Shown here: in pieces, positions 1 to 8,974 of the stretch
Position numbering within the stretch: position 1 is the first letter of the stretch
How the letters are laid out: each line of letters opens with the position of its first letter
Source: an uncultured Bacteroidales bacterium
GTDB lineage: Bacteria > Bacteroidota > Bacteroidia > Bacteroidales > JAUNSR01
Assembly (NCBI GenBank): GCA_947074145.1
Contig: CAMTOJ010000010.1
Span: 27,997-91,996, forward strand
Reading direction: 5' to 3'
Length of the DNA stretch: 64,000 nt
Made by a program: the position numbers and the translations under genes
The notes under the pieces: generated by a model
The model's database searches: none
Seen by the model: the letters and a program-made list of their open reading frames with translations, nothing else
Told to the model about the DNA's origin: nothing

Positions 1-276
1 TAATTTAGGAATAAAAAACTCCCGTTTGTCTTTCTTTACTTTATCTTTAATAAAAGTGGGAGAAGTAAAAATAAAGCGTAGTTCTTCGATATCTTCAAGT
101 TCCTCTTTTAATGCCTCAAAAGCATATATAGAAAAGGAGGCAGCTGCAATAGACACCTTTGAATTAATTGACAATCTCGATTTAAGATCATCAATTAATC
201 TGTCATTTATATTATTTATCAGCTTAGTCTCGTCGATTTTATACCTACTCTCTAAATATTCTTCTTTATTTCTCAT
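1..276 (-). CDS. 5' end (partial, runs off left edge) of a helicase-associated protein with PLD-like N-terminal domain
   Basis: Manual minus-strand translation from ATG at 276, with an in-frame TGA just upstream: MRNKEEYLESRYKIDETKLINNINDRLIDDLKSRLSINSKVSIAAASFSIYAFEALKEELEDIEELRFIFTSPTFIKDKVKKDKREFFIPKL. Open to the window edge. The 'SIAAASFSIYAFEALKEEL...LRFIFTSPTF' pattern resembles the N-terminus of PLD-domain SF2 helicases found in defence/RM-like loci. Confidence 0.6.
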   Translation of the reverse strand, partial: MRNKEEYLESRYKIDETKLINNINDRLIDDLKSRLSINSKVSIAAASFSIYAFEALKEELEDIEELRFIFTSPTFIKDKVKKDKREFFIPKL

Positions 277-531
277 AATAATTCTTCACTTATTAAGGAT
301 AAATTCCTAAAACTCTTCCTAAGTTTTTCTACTAGCTTAATTTGCTTAATCCCTTTTTATTCTAGCTCTTCTTTAGTGATAGATTGATTAACTTATTCTA
401 ACATTTATCAATTTAAACAAATATATAAAATTTATAACATATAAAAATGAAATTCAGTGCATGATAAGTTCTCTTTTAAACTAACGTAAAAGTTATTCAA
501 AACGTATGTTATTATATCATATTTTTTCACC

Positions 532-627
532 TTAACAAGTTGGCGGAATTATATAATTATCGCTATCAAAACCAATGTTTTTAGCAGTCTGAATAAGAGC
601 TTCCACATCTAAATCGGCTTGGGACAA
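532..627 (-). pseudogene. Possible decayed C-terminal coding fragment
   Basis: Minus-strand open stretch LSQADLDVEALIQTAKNIGFDSDNYIIPPTC* with protein-like composition, preceded by an in-frame TAA and lacking a start region. Confidence 0.25.
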
Positions 628-732
628 TTAGTAACCAGATATAAATTTCGTAAACTGTTATTTCAGAATTTTAAAATATATGGTAGCAGTTCTGATATAT
701 CCTTTTTCCTATCACACAACAAATTTTACGAA

Positions 733-2718
733 TCAGATAATATCCAATGACTTAGCTGAATTATAGAGGATTCTCTCGTTCACCGAATATTTTGCAAGCT
801 GAATGTTTTCTTCAATAAAACTTATTCTTTCTTTTCTTTCGAAAATATTATTGAAAACAACCTTAGGCATTGAGATCTCTTTGAACTCGAAATTGAAGCC
901 GTTGCAGATGATATTCAATATACTTTTCTTTTCGTCTTCTTTTCCCTTTCTTATAGTAAAACGACAATAATTATTGTTATAGAAAGACTGTTTTGACAAC
1001 AAAATAGAATATAAAATATTTAGAATTTTTCCTTGATTTGTTATATCGTATTTCTCTGAATAATAATCAAAGCAATATGCACAAGCTGACAAAACGGCCT
1101 GAATATATAAATTATCATCTAAATCACCATTTTCTTTTAAAATGTTATTAGCCAACTGGAAATACTCTTTCTGAGTTAAATTAGTATCAGAAACTAAGTT
1201 TACATCCGTTAAGTTAGCCTTGTTTTCAAAAGAAGAAATAGTATCAGTTACAATACCTGTCTTATTTAAGTATTCTAATTTTGATATATTGATATTATCA
1301 CCTGTATTTGAATTTGAAAGCTTCTTTGTATATTCCAAAACGTATTTTTCAGCAAATAATTTCAGATACTCCTCTCTCTTATTGTTTGCTTGAGTATAAT
1401 TCGTGATAGTCATTTCTTCTCTTCTGTAATGAGTGGTCTGATCCTTTATACAAAAAGAAAGAATATTAAAACTACCTGAATATAATGTTGATTTACCTTT
1501 TTTGTATTCAATTACATTTTTGGAATGAAATTTTGGTAGCTCAGCATAATAGAATTTATCATAGTTAGCATCTAATCGCTTCAAAACATCCATAGATATT
1601 CGATCCACCATCTCTTCTCCCTCTCTTTCTGATTCAGAATAACCCACGAATATTATACCTCCCCGATCAAGAAACTTTCTTATCATAGGTTCTCGGTTAT
1701 TTAAGAAGGCATGTTTTTTAATCCATGGGCTTACCATCCATATCTCTTCATTTCTATGATTTTCAAATATTTCCAATAATTGTTTTTCAAACTCTAAAGA
1801 ATTAAAAGTCAGACCGACAAGAGAGTCTTTTGATTTGCTTGCTTCCGACTGCTCCTGTTTGTTTTCTAATTTAATAATTTCAGCTTCAATATTTATCTGC
1901 TCCTCATCTTTATCTCCGAATTGTGTTTCTTCAAGACTTTCCGAAGTAACTTCTTTTTTAATACATTTAGGAAGTAATTTATTAAGATATTCTTTACTAT
2001 TAAACAAAGATGATAATTCAGGAATAACACTATTTACATTGCCATCATAGATAATTGTGCGTATAGAATTGTCTCTAATACTTTGAACAAAACAAACATA
2101 TAGCAAATATTCTGCCTTTACTCGTCTCTTCAAAGTTGCACTCTGTAAAGAAATACCTGTATCTTGATTTTGCATGTATGATGCTTGTGATTCGGCAAAT
2201 GGCCGTAACTGTCCTAAAGACAATGGTTCTTTCAGGTTTCTTACTTCAGATACACCAAATTCTCCTTTAAGACAAGAATTTAATAGGGTAAAATCAACAC
2301 ATTTTGGAATATAAGCTATCTCGAAATTTCTTGTGAATATTTTCGAACATTGACCGGTTCTTACATATTCAATTCCTTCTCTTGTTATTGATAAACTTCT
2401 AGTAGAACCTTGTATCATTTGAAGATTATTCCTAAGGGTAACTAAGGCTTCGGACATGATAGATGACTCTACATCATTATTCATGTCCAAACCCAGAATC
2501 CTTGAAATTTCATGAAGATCAGATACACCTTTTGCAATAAGTTTAACTATTGACTTTTCTAAAACTGATATCTTTTCAGGTTTCAATGAGGTTCCACTGT
2601 ATGTAAGCAGTTGAAAAGCTAAATTGTATGATACATAGCCAATGAACCTTTCACTCATCTTACGATGGGAAATTACAGCTGTAATTAGTTTATTTGTTAT
2701 ATATTGTTTATTGCTCAT
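733..2718 (-). CDS. Winged-helix/PLD-like nuclease domain protein, second gene of helicase operon
   Basis: 661 aa ORF. N-terminal wHTH-like segment (VLEKSIVKLIAKGVSDLHEISRILGL...). Central single PLD-type motif FHSKNVIEYKKGKSTLYSGSFNI (HxK...GSxN). ATG overlaps the helicase stop by 11 nt. Confidence 0.75.
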   Translation of the reverse strand: MSNKQYITNKLITAVISHRKMSERFIGYVSYNLAFQLLTYSGTSLKPEKISVLEKSIVKLIAKGVSDLHEISRILGLDMNNDVESSIMSEALVTLRNNLQMIQGSTRSLSITREGIEYVRTGQCSKIFTRNFEIAYIPKCVDFTLLNSCLKGEFGVSEVRNLKEPLSLGQLRPFAESQASYMQNQDTGISLQSATLKRRVKAEYLLYVCFVQSIRDNSIRTIIYDGNVNSVIPELSSLFNSKEYLNKLLPKCIKKEVTSESLEETQFGDKDEEQINIEAEIIKLENKQEQSEASKSKDSLVGLTFNSLEFEKQLLEIFENHRNEEIWMVSPWIKKHAFLNNREPMIRKFLDRGGIIFVGYSESEREGEEMVDRISMDVLKRLDANYDKFYYAELPKFHSKNVIEYKKGKSTLYSGSFNILSFCIKDQTTHYRREEMTITNYTQANNKREEYLKLFAEKYVLEYTKKLSNSNTGDNINISKLEYLNKTGIVTDTISSFENKANLTDVNLVSDTNLTQKEYFQLANNILKENGDLDDNLYIQAVLSACAYCFDYYSEKYDITNQGKILNILYSILLSKQSFYNNNYCRFTIRKGKEDEKKSILNIICNGFNFEFKEISMPKVVFNNIFERKERISFIEENIQLAKYSVNERILYNSAKSLDII

Positions 2719-5700
2719 ATTTTAATAAGTCTTCAAGTTGTTTAATGTTAATATACTCCATGGCTCCAATAGATTTTTGATAGTTGTTATGAACATTGAA
2801 TAGATCTCTATTTCCAACTACTATCAATAATGTTCGAGCTCTTGAGAATGCTACATTGATTCTTTCAATGTCTTTTGCAAATCCCACGCCATTATATTTA
2901 TTACTCCTTACAGTAGAAACGATTACAATATTCCTTTCCATACCTTGAAATCGGTCAACTACATCAATACGATAATCTAATTTGGCATCTATTTCATCAT
3001 TGTCAACTAGTTTTCTCAGCTCTCGTTTTTGCGCACTATAGAAAGTAATCAGTCCTATCTCTTTATCTTCAATTTTTTGTTTGCCTTTTATATATTCTTT
3101 AAACCCATTTGCTTTACTTAACAATGCCATTATAGTTTTAATAGCTTTGATTTCACACAAATTCTTATACGAAGTATTTTCTTTAGATTCTTTACCATCA
3201 ACGTTTACCCAAATTGCATGAGTAGAAGGTGATAAAAATGGTTCACAAGAGATACCATGATATCTACTACCTCTAAGTTTTGGATTGTTTATATCCATTT
3301 CTTTCTCAATCCCACATTTAAGTCCGTCAGAACCTAATTCATCTTCGTAAAATTGGTTGATTGTCATCATTATATCTTTATGCATTCTATACTGTGTATC
3401 CAAAGTTGTAACCAATGTAGGATTATACTTTTGAGACATCAAGAATAACTTTTTGAATTGTGACTCTTTCAAGTCTTCAATTCTATTTGCAAGATCCTCT
3501 CGTCCAAGTTTTTTGAGTGCTGTATCTATGCTATTTTCGTCCATTAATGGAGGTAATTGTTTATGGTCTCCAATCACAATAATCTTTTTTCCGAGAACCA
3601 TAGGAATCGCCATCTCAAGAGGCGTTGCTTTACTTGCCTCATCCATAATCACTACATCAAATGCAACGTCCTCTGTATTGTACATTTTGCTATACATATG
3701 CTTAAATAATAAAGAACCGCAAAGACTACAGGTGGCTGCGATAAGATTAACATTCGTCTTATATTTCTCTACAAAGAATCTTCTGGTTGATTTATCTTTT
3801 GTTGTCAACATAGTACGCCATTCTTCAACTTCACCGGAATAATCTTCGTCTTTACTTATACGCTCAACAATCTGATCAATCCATGTATCTACAACATTTC
3901 CCGTTGTATATTCATTTGGGGAATCAACCCAATGATCGAGCACATTAATATTGTAAAGCAAATCATCTCGATCTATTCGCTGATCTGAGATTACGCGAAG
4001 TGGCCTAATGGAACCTTTATGCTTCAAGCGTTCCAGAGCATTGTCTACCGCCAAATTAGTCTGTGAGGTTAATAGTATCTTGCATTTTGGATTCCGACGA
4101 ATCTCTTGCCAAATGATTTCGGCGATTACAGTTGTCTTTCCCGTTCCCGGAGGGCCTTGAATGAATGCAATATCTTCTGCTAATACTGATTTAGCTACAG
4201 CTTCAATTTGTTTGTCATTTAATAATCCTTCTAGTTTATTATCCTTAATGCTTTGTATCATCATGTTTATATCGGCTTTAATACCTCTTGCATACAATGG
4301 ACTAAATAGAAAATCCGACAATTTTGGATTGACTGGAGGTAAAATCGGCCTCCCATTTTGAAGTTTCTGAGCAGGTTTATTAATCCTCAAAATTGCTTCA
4401 CTTTGGCGACGCAAATCAGTTGAACTACCAATAGAAGGAAAAAATACCATATCTTCTTCTTTGATATTTTGCTTCATTCTTTCTCCATTAAAGAAACTCT
4501 CGCTTAGTTGAACAACAATGAAGTCGGTAGTCATTTTATGGCATTGTCCAATCACGGGACACTCTTCCATAAATCTATTATATTTATTTCTTAAATCCGG
4601 GTCTATGATGTTTTCCGGATCTTGTATATCGCTAAACAGAGAATTATATATTCGACCATCTACTAATTTAATATCTTCTCCCTGATAGTTTAATTTAAGA
4701 TTTTCATCTAATTGATTTATCACCTTAGAATCAAGCACATAGTGTAATTTAGTGTGACCATGCTTATCCTTGAGAGTTAGCTTAAACATTGAATCTAAGC
4801 TATTGAATTCTCTCTCTAATGTGTCCAATATTTGCTCTCTTTCTTCCGACGTAGTAAAAGAAAACTCAAATCTTATTACACGAGAAGCATCATCATCATA
4901 TTCAATGTTTGAAGCCATTTCTCTCGTTTTTTCAAGCCTTTGGAGTGCTGATGAAAGATACTTCTTCCTGTTATCACTATTATTGTTTATGCTTAAATTG
5001 AAGCACACTTGATAATCGGGTATTTCAATATTGAAGTTATGTTGTTTAAACGTCTTTTGAACAAACTCTGTTTGAATATTATATTGGTCTGAATTAAAGC
5101 AGTTTAAAACAATCGTTTGCTTATTAATATTGGCTAATGAAGATTCTTTAAAAATTGGTTTTAATGCATTCACATCGTCTGCATTCAAATAATGATTTAT
5201 TGTAAAAACAGGAACTTGATTAATATTAATCTGATCTCCAAAAACGTTTACAGCAATGTGCTCAAACAATTCTTTATATTCATCTTTAGGCATATAATAA
5301 TTCAATTCTGAATTATTACTAAACACAATATTGTTACGCTCTAGCTCAGTTTCAAATTTTGAAAATAAATTAGTTCTTTCTTTTAATGGCTTAAAAGATA
5401 CAGAGGCTTTAAGTAAATTCACAATATGCTTATCTGCAGGAATATATCCGCAAAGCATCAAATATTCATTAATACTATCTAAATCATCATCAGTAAATTT
5501 TTCGACATGTTTGAAATTAACAAAGAAGTTTTCATTTGTTTCATCAAACAACATTTGATTCAGTTGAAACTTTCCTTTTAGTTGAGATTTTACAAAAGGA
5601 GGTACAGTATCTAATGATTTTCTTGCTTTATCTAACTTTAAAGTATAAATATCACCTTTTCTCGTATCCTTAAATAATATAGGGTTCCAAACCTTTTGAA

Positions 5701-5989
5701 TTTTTATAAACTCTCGTTTTTCTTTATTCAACGCATTTAGTCCGTCACAATAAGCAGTCCATATTTCCTTTTCTTCCTCTTTATGAACTGGTATTACAGG
5801 CTTTTTAATATGGGAACATTTACTGATAAAGGCAGTAGAGTCTGATAAATATTGTGTAATTTTATGTTCAATGAAAGCATTAACAGGATTGATCCTATTA
5901 TTGACAAATATAATGAGACACTCTTGCACGATGGCATCATTTTCATTAATGCCTTCCAATTTGTCTTCTTTAATGAACCAAGGGTTCAT
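2708..5989 (-). CDS. SF1 UPF1/DNA2-like (COG1112-type) helicase
   Basis: 1093 aa. Walker A GPPGTGKTT, motif II VVIMDEASKA, GDHKQLPPL, LDTQYRMHKDI, DRFQGMERNIVIVSTVRSN, NVAFSRARTLLIVVG. Confidence 0.9.
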   Translation of the reverse strand: MNPWFIKEDKLEGINENDAIVQECLIIFVNNRINPVNAFIEHKITQYLSDSTAFISKCSHIKKPVIPVHKEEEKEIWTAYCDGLNALNKEKREFIKIQKVWNPILFKDTRKGDIYTLKLDKARKSLDTVPPFVKSQLKGKFQLNQMLFDETNENFFVNFKHVEKFTDDDLDSINEYLMLCGYIPADKHIVNLLKASVSFKPLKERTNLFSKFETELERNNIVFSNNSELNYYMPKDEYKELFEHIAVNVFGDQININQVPVFTINHYLNADDVNALKPIFKESSLANINKQTIVLNCFNSDQYNIQTEFVQKTFKQHNFNIEIPDYQVCFNLSINNNSDNRKKYLSSALQRLEKTREMASNIEYDDDASRVIRFEFSFTTSEEREQILDTLEREFNSLDSMFKLTLKDKHGHTKLHYVLDSKVINQLDENLKLNYQGEDIKLVDGRIYNSLFSDIQDPENIIDPDLRNKYNRFMEECPVIGQCHKMTTDFIVVQLSESFFNGERMKQNIKEEDMVFFPSIGSSTDLRRQSEAILRINKPAQKLQNGRPILPPVNPKLSDFLFSPLYARGIKADINMMIQSIKDNKLEGLLNDKQIEAVAKSVLAEDIAFIQGPPGTGKTTVIAEIIWQEIRRNPKCKILLTSQTNLAVDNALERLKHKGSIRPLRVISDQRIDRDDLLYNINVLDHWVDSPNEYTTGNVVDTWIDQIVERISKDEDYSGEVEEWRTMLTTKDKSTRRFFVEKYKTNVNLIAATCSLCGSLLFKHMYSKMYNTEDVAFDVVIMDEASKATPLEMAIPMVLGKKIIVIGDHKQLPPLMDENSIDTALKKLGREDLANRIEDLKESQFKKLFLMSQKYNPTLVTTLDTQYRMHKDIMMTINQFYEDELGSDGLKCGIEKEMDINNPKLRGSRYHGISCEPFLSPSTHAIWVNVDGKESKENTSYKNLCEIKAIKTIMALLSKANGFKEYIKGKQKIEDKEIGLITFYSAQKRELRKLVDNDEIDAKLDYRIDVVDRFQGMERNIVIVSTVRSNKYNGVGFAKDIERINVAFSRARTLLIVVGNRDLFNVHNNYQKSIGAMEYINIKQLEDLLKYEQ

Positions 5990-6208
5990 AAAGTTGAAAT
6001 TATCTTTTCCGAAACCAACTATTATCGCCCATTTTTGGCCATCAAGAGATATTCTTATTCTCTTGTTTTTTTTGTCGTCTGTATAATAATAGAATCTACA
6101 GATTGCCTGATAAGGATTTTAAGACCTGATCACAATTATTTTTAATACTATTTAAATTCGCTAATGAATAAGTTATTATAATAGGTATTGTCATTCTTTC
6201 TTTTTTTT

Positions 6209-6638
6209 TTAATATTCTAATTGAACCTTACGTTCTCCTTCTTCTATATCCTTTCTACTTGAGTCACAACTCCAAAAGTTCGCGACGATTCGGTGAGTTC
6301 AGAAACTTCAATAACGGTTTAAATTGATACGCTCGGAATAATGTCTTTGATGCTTTCAAAGATGATATAGTGGAGTTATTTGAGTGCTTAATTTTAAAAG
6401 TAGTATTGCGTTTAGAGTATTCGGAATAACTTCCGTAAATACCACTCTTGCAACGTTCAAAAGGATCACTTTCATCATAATCCGCTTTCAGATTAACCTC
6501 TAAAATATCACTGATTCCTTCCGGAAAAGCAACAGTATAAAGTTGCCTGCCTCGTCTTTCCGGTATCACTTTTACGATAGTTCCATGAATATTATTATCC
6601 ACAGTAATTACTTTGTCTCCAATATTAAATTGTGCCAT
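6209..6638 (-). pseudogene. Internally deleted SNF2-type helicase remnant
   Basis: ORF 6264-6638 starts with a KOW-like segment (MAQFNIGDKVITVDNNIHGTIVKV...YTVAFPEGI) and ends ...LKASKTLFRAYQFKPLLKFLNSPNRRELLEL*. In full-length relatives the YQFKPLLKFLxSPxRR segment is followed directly by the Walker A region (LLIADEVGLGKT), which is missing. A second frame continues SCDSSRKDIEEGERKVQLEY* to 6209, as expected for a fused C-terminal tail. Confidence 0.6.
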
Positions 6639-7567
6639 TGTTATATTGTTCAGGTTTATTAGGTTTTGTAATTCTCCGGCTTGTATCTATTAAGAATTTC
6701 AATTATTAGTCAGGTTATAAATAAATTGTCTATACCACCGGATATTAAATTAAAAGTTATTTTTAGTCGTTATTGTATTAGTTAGTTAGTTAATGTATAA
6801 ATTTGGTTTCAAAAAAGCCATTAATGATATTAAGCTCTTATCTCGTAGTTTGTGTTTTTGTACTATACACGGATACAAAATATGACTAAAAAAGACAGAT
6901 CTTAAAGGCTAAATACTGATTTTGATTTTTGAATAAATAGTAATATTATTAAAGCTATATAAGCTTCGAATTTATTTAATCCTTTGATTTTCGTTTAGGA
7001 TAATGTTAATTAATATTGATCAGCAGCACGAAAATAAGCTATACTATATAAAACCTTTTTTCAAACAGTTTACAAAAGTAAAGTATCTTTATGCATATAT
7101 AAAAATACTTATCATTTTTTATGATAAATAATGTTGTTATATATCAAGAATCTTCCGGTAACACAAATACTAATAATAAAATCCAGATCTACAATAATAA
7201 GTTATTCTTTTGTAAAACCCTTTTCCCAACTCCCCCAACCCTTTTCCCCCACCCAAGCTACCCCCAAAAACCACCATAGCTACCTCCAACAACCAAATCA
7301 GCTATGCCCAACTCCATCATCAGCTAAAAAACAACTCGGTCATTGCTATGGCGTTTTTAATCATAGCTACCGTATTTCCCGGTATCAGAAACCGTACTCA
7401 AAAAGGGTCGGGAGTTTTCAAAAAAAGGTACTGAGATAAATAAAATGGGATAAGAGTTCTCAAATCCCCACCCTCTCAAAATAAAAAGTCCCTTGTCCTA
7501 CAAATAGATATTTTATATTTTCTGACATTTGTTATCTTTACGTCAATATTTCACATAAAACAAAAAT

Positions 7568-8311
7568 TTGGAACCAAACCATATAAACAAAGTACTTTCC
7601 ATCATAATTCCTCTTTTTAATGAGGAACGATCAATCGTTGAGGTTATCGATGAGGTAGCAGCCGTTCAACTTCCTTATAATATTGGTAAGGAGTTGATAA
7701 TAATTGATGATGCTTCAACCGATAACAGTAAAAAAATTGTTGAGGAGTATATTTCGCATCATCCGGAAATGAAGATTATCTTCAAATCTCATACAAAGAA
7801 TTCCGGTAAAGGGCGTGCTATTCGTACAGGCATTGATTTTGTAACCGGCGATTATGTTATTATCCAAGATGCTGATCTTGAGTATGATCCGCAGGATTAT
7901 GTAAAGTTACTTAAATGTATTGTTGATGAGAACAGAGGTGTTGTTTACGGTTCCAGGTTCTTGAAAAAGGAGAATAAACATTCTTATCAGAGTTTTTATT
8001 GGGGCGGTCGTCTGGTGTCACTTATCACAAATATTTTGTATTTTCAGAATCTGACAGATGAGCCGACTTGTTATAAGTTATTTGATACGAAACTTCTTAA
8101 ATCAATTACTCTCGATTGTGAAGGGTTTGAATTTTGTCCCGAGGTGACAGCCAAAGTGAGTCGTTTGGGTCATAAGATCAAGGAGCTGCCGATTAATTAT
8201 AATCCCCGCTCAATTGAGGAGGGAAAAAAGATAAAATGGACCGATGGTATAGAGGCTATTTTTGTGCTTTTAGTTTATCGTCTTAAAAGTGTGAAGAGTT
8301 TTAGAAAGTGA
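7568..8311 (+). CDS. Glycosyltransferase family 2 (dolichol-phosphate mannosyltransferase-like)
   Basis: SIIIPLFNEERSIVEVI, ELIIIDDASTDNSKKI, DYVIIQDADLEYDPQDY. Start in the track is TTG at 7568. Confidence 0.9.
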   Translation: MEPNHINKVLSIIIPLFNEERSIVEVIDEVAAVQLPYNIGKELIIIDDASTDNSKKIVEEYISHHPEMKIIFKSHTKNSGKGRAIRTGIDFVTGDYVIIQDADLEYDPQDYVKLLKCIVDENRGVVYGSRFLKKENKHSYQSFYWGGRLVSLITNILYFQNLTDEPTCYKLFDTKLLKSITLDCEGFEFCPEVTAKVSRLGHKIKELPINYNPRSIEEGKKIKWTDGIEAIFVLLVYRLKSVKSFRK

Positions 8312-8380
8312 TTTAATTAACCGATTAAAGGTGGGCTGAAATAGTCAAAATCACCTTTGTTTAATTGATAATATATATAT

Positions 8381-8917
8381 ATGGCAAAATCGAAAAAGCC
8401 GACTAAGTCTCCCGGATTTGCTTTTTGGGCAGGCAAAAATATCATTGCAGGATTGATAGCTTATGTTTTCATCGCAGTGTATGTTTTTAAAGAGCAACCC
8501 GGTTATTCGTGGGTTTACTCTATGCTTGGAAATAATTATAAGATTATAAAACAGCACCCCAATGTACCCGATAATGAAAAGATGAGAAGTAAGCTTGGTT
8601 TGAGTTATGCTTATCTTGAATATATTGCAAAGGCAACTCCCGAAAACGCTGTGATTCTTTATCCTGACAAGACTGCTTTGTTTCCCAAGGATAAAAAAAC
8701 GGAGTTCCGTCATGATATGTATAATAAACTTTGGGCTTTGAGAGTACTTTATCCAAGAAAGGTTGTGATGTCGTCGGAGGTTGGTAAGACCACCTATACC
8801 GATGAGATTACTCATATCGCTATTGCTAACGGTATCGGTTATGATCTTCTTGATTATGAGCCGCCACAGAAACCGGAACATGCCGTTTTTCCTCTTAGAA
8901 ACTCGTTTATTCATTAA
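8381..8917 (+). CDS. Conserved hypothetical membrane-anchored protein
   Basis: 178 aa with one N-terminal TM (IIAGLIAYVFIAVYVF), lying between two glycosyltransferase-like genes on the same strand. Confidence 0.7.
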   Translation: MAKSKKPTKSPGFAFWAGKNIIAGLIAYVFIAVYVFKEQPGYSWVYSMLGNNYKIIKQHPNVPDNEKMRSKLGLSYAYLEYIAKATPENAVILYPDKTALFPKDKKTEFRHDMYNKLWALRVLYPRKVVMSSEVGKTTYTDEITHIAIANGIGYDLLDYEPPQKPEHAVFPLRNSFIH

Positions 8918-8974
8918 ACAGCTTCTTAAACCAATAATTTAAATTTAAGGATTCAACTTATTCATTATCAGCTT

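Noticed and set aside
5852-6145. ORFs 5852-6145 + and 5871-6086 + overlapping the helicase start
   Set aside because: Overlap antisense with the helicase N-terminus and AT-rich upstream DNA; no recognisable domain.
6778-6800. TTAGTTAGTTAGTTAATG short tandem repeat
   Set aside because: Only about 3-4 units of TTAG in non-coding DNA; no array or gene linked to it.
7131-7439. 102-aa ORF in the C-rich intergenic tract
   Set aside because: Low-complexity Pro/Ser/Gln translation with no family resemblance; more likely non-coding.
8351-8914. 187-aa minus-strand ORF opposite the 178-aa protein
   Set aside because: Antisense shadow of 8381-8917 +; composition not protein-like and the + strand gene fits the operon.
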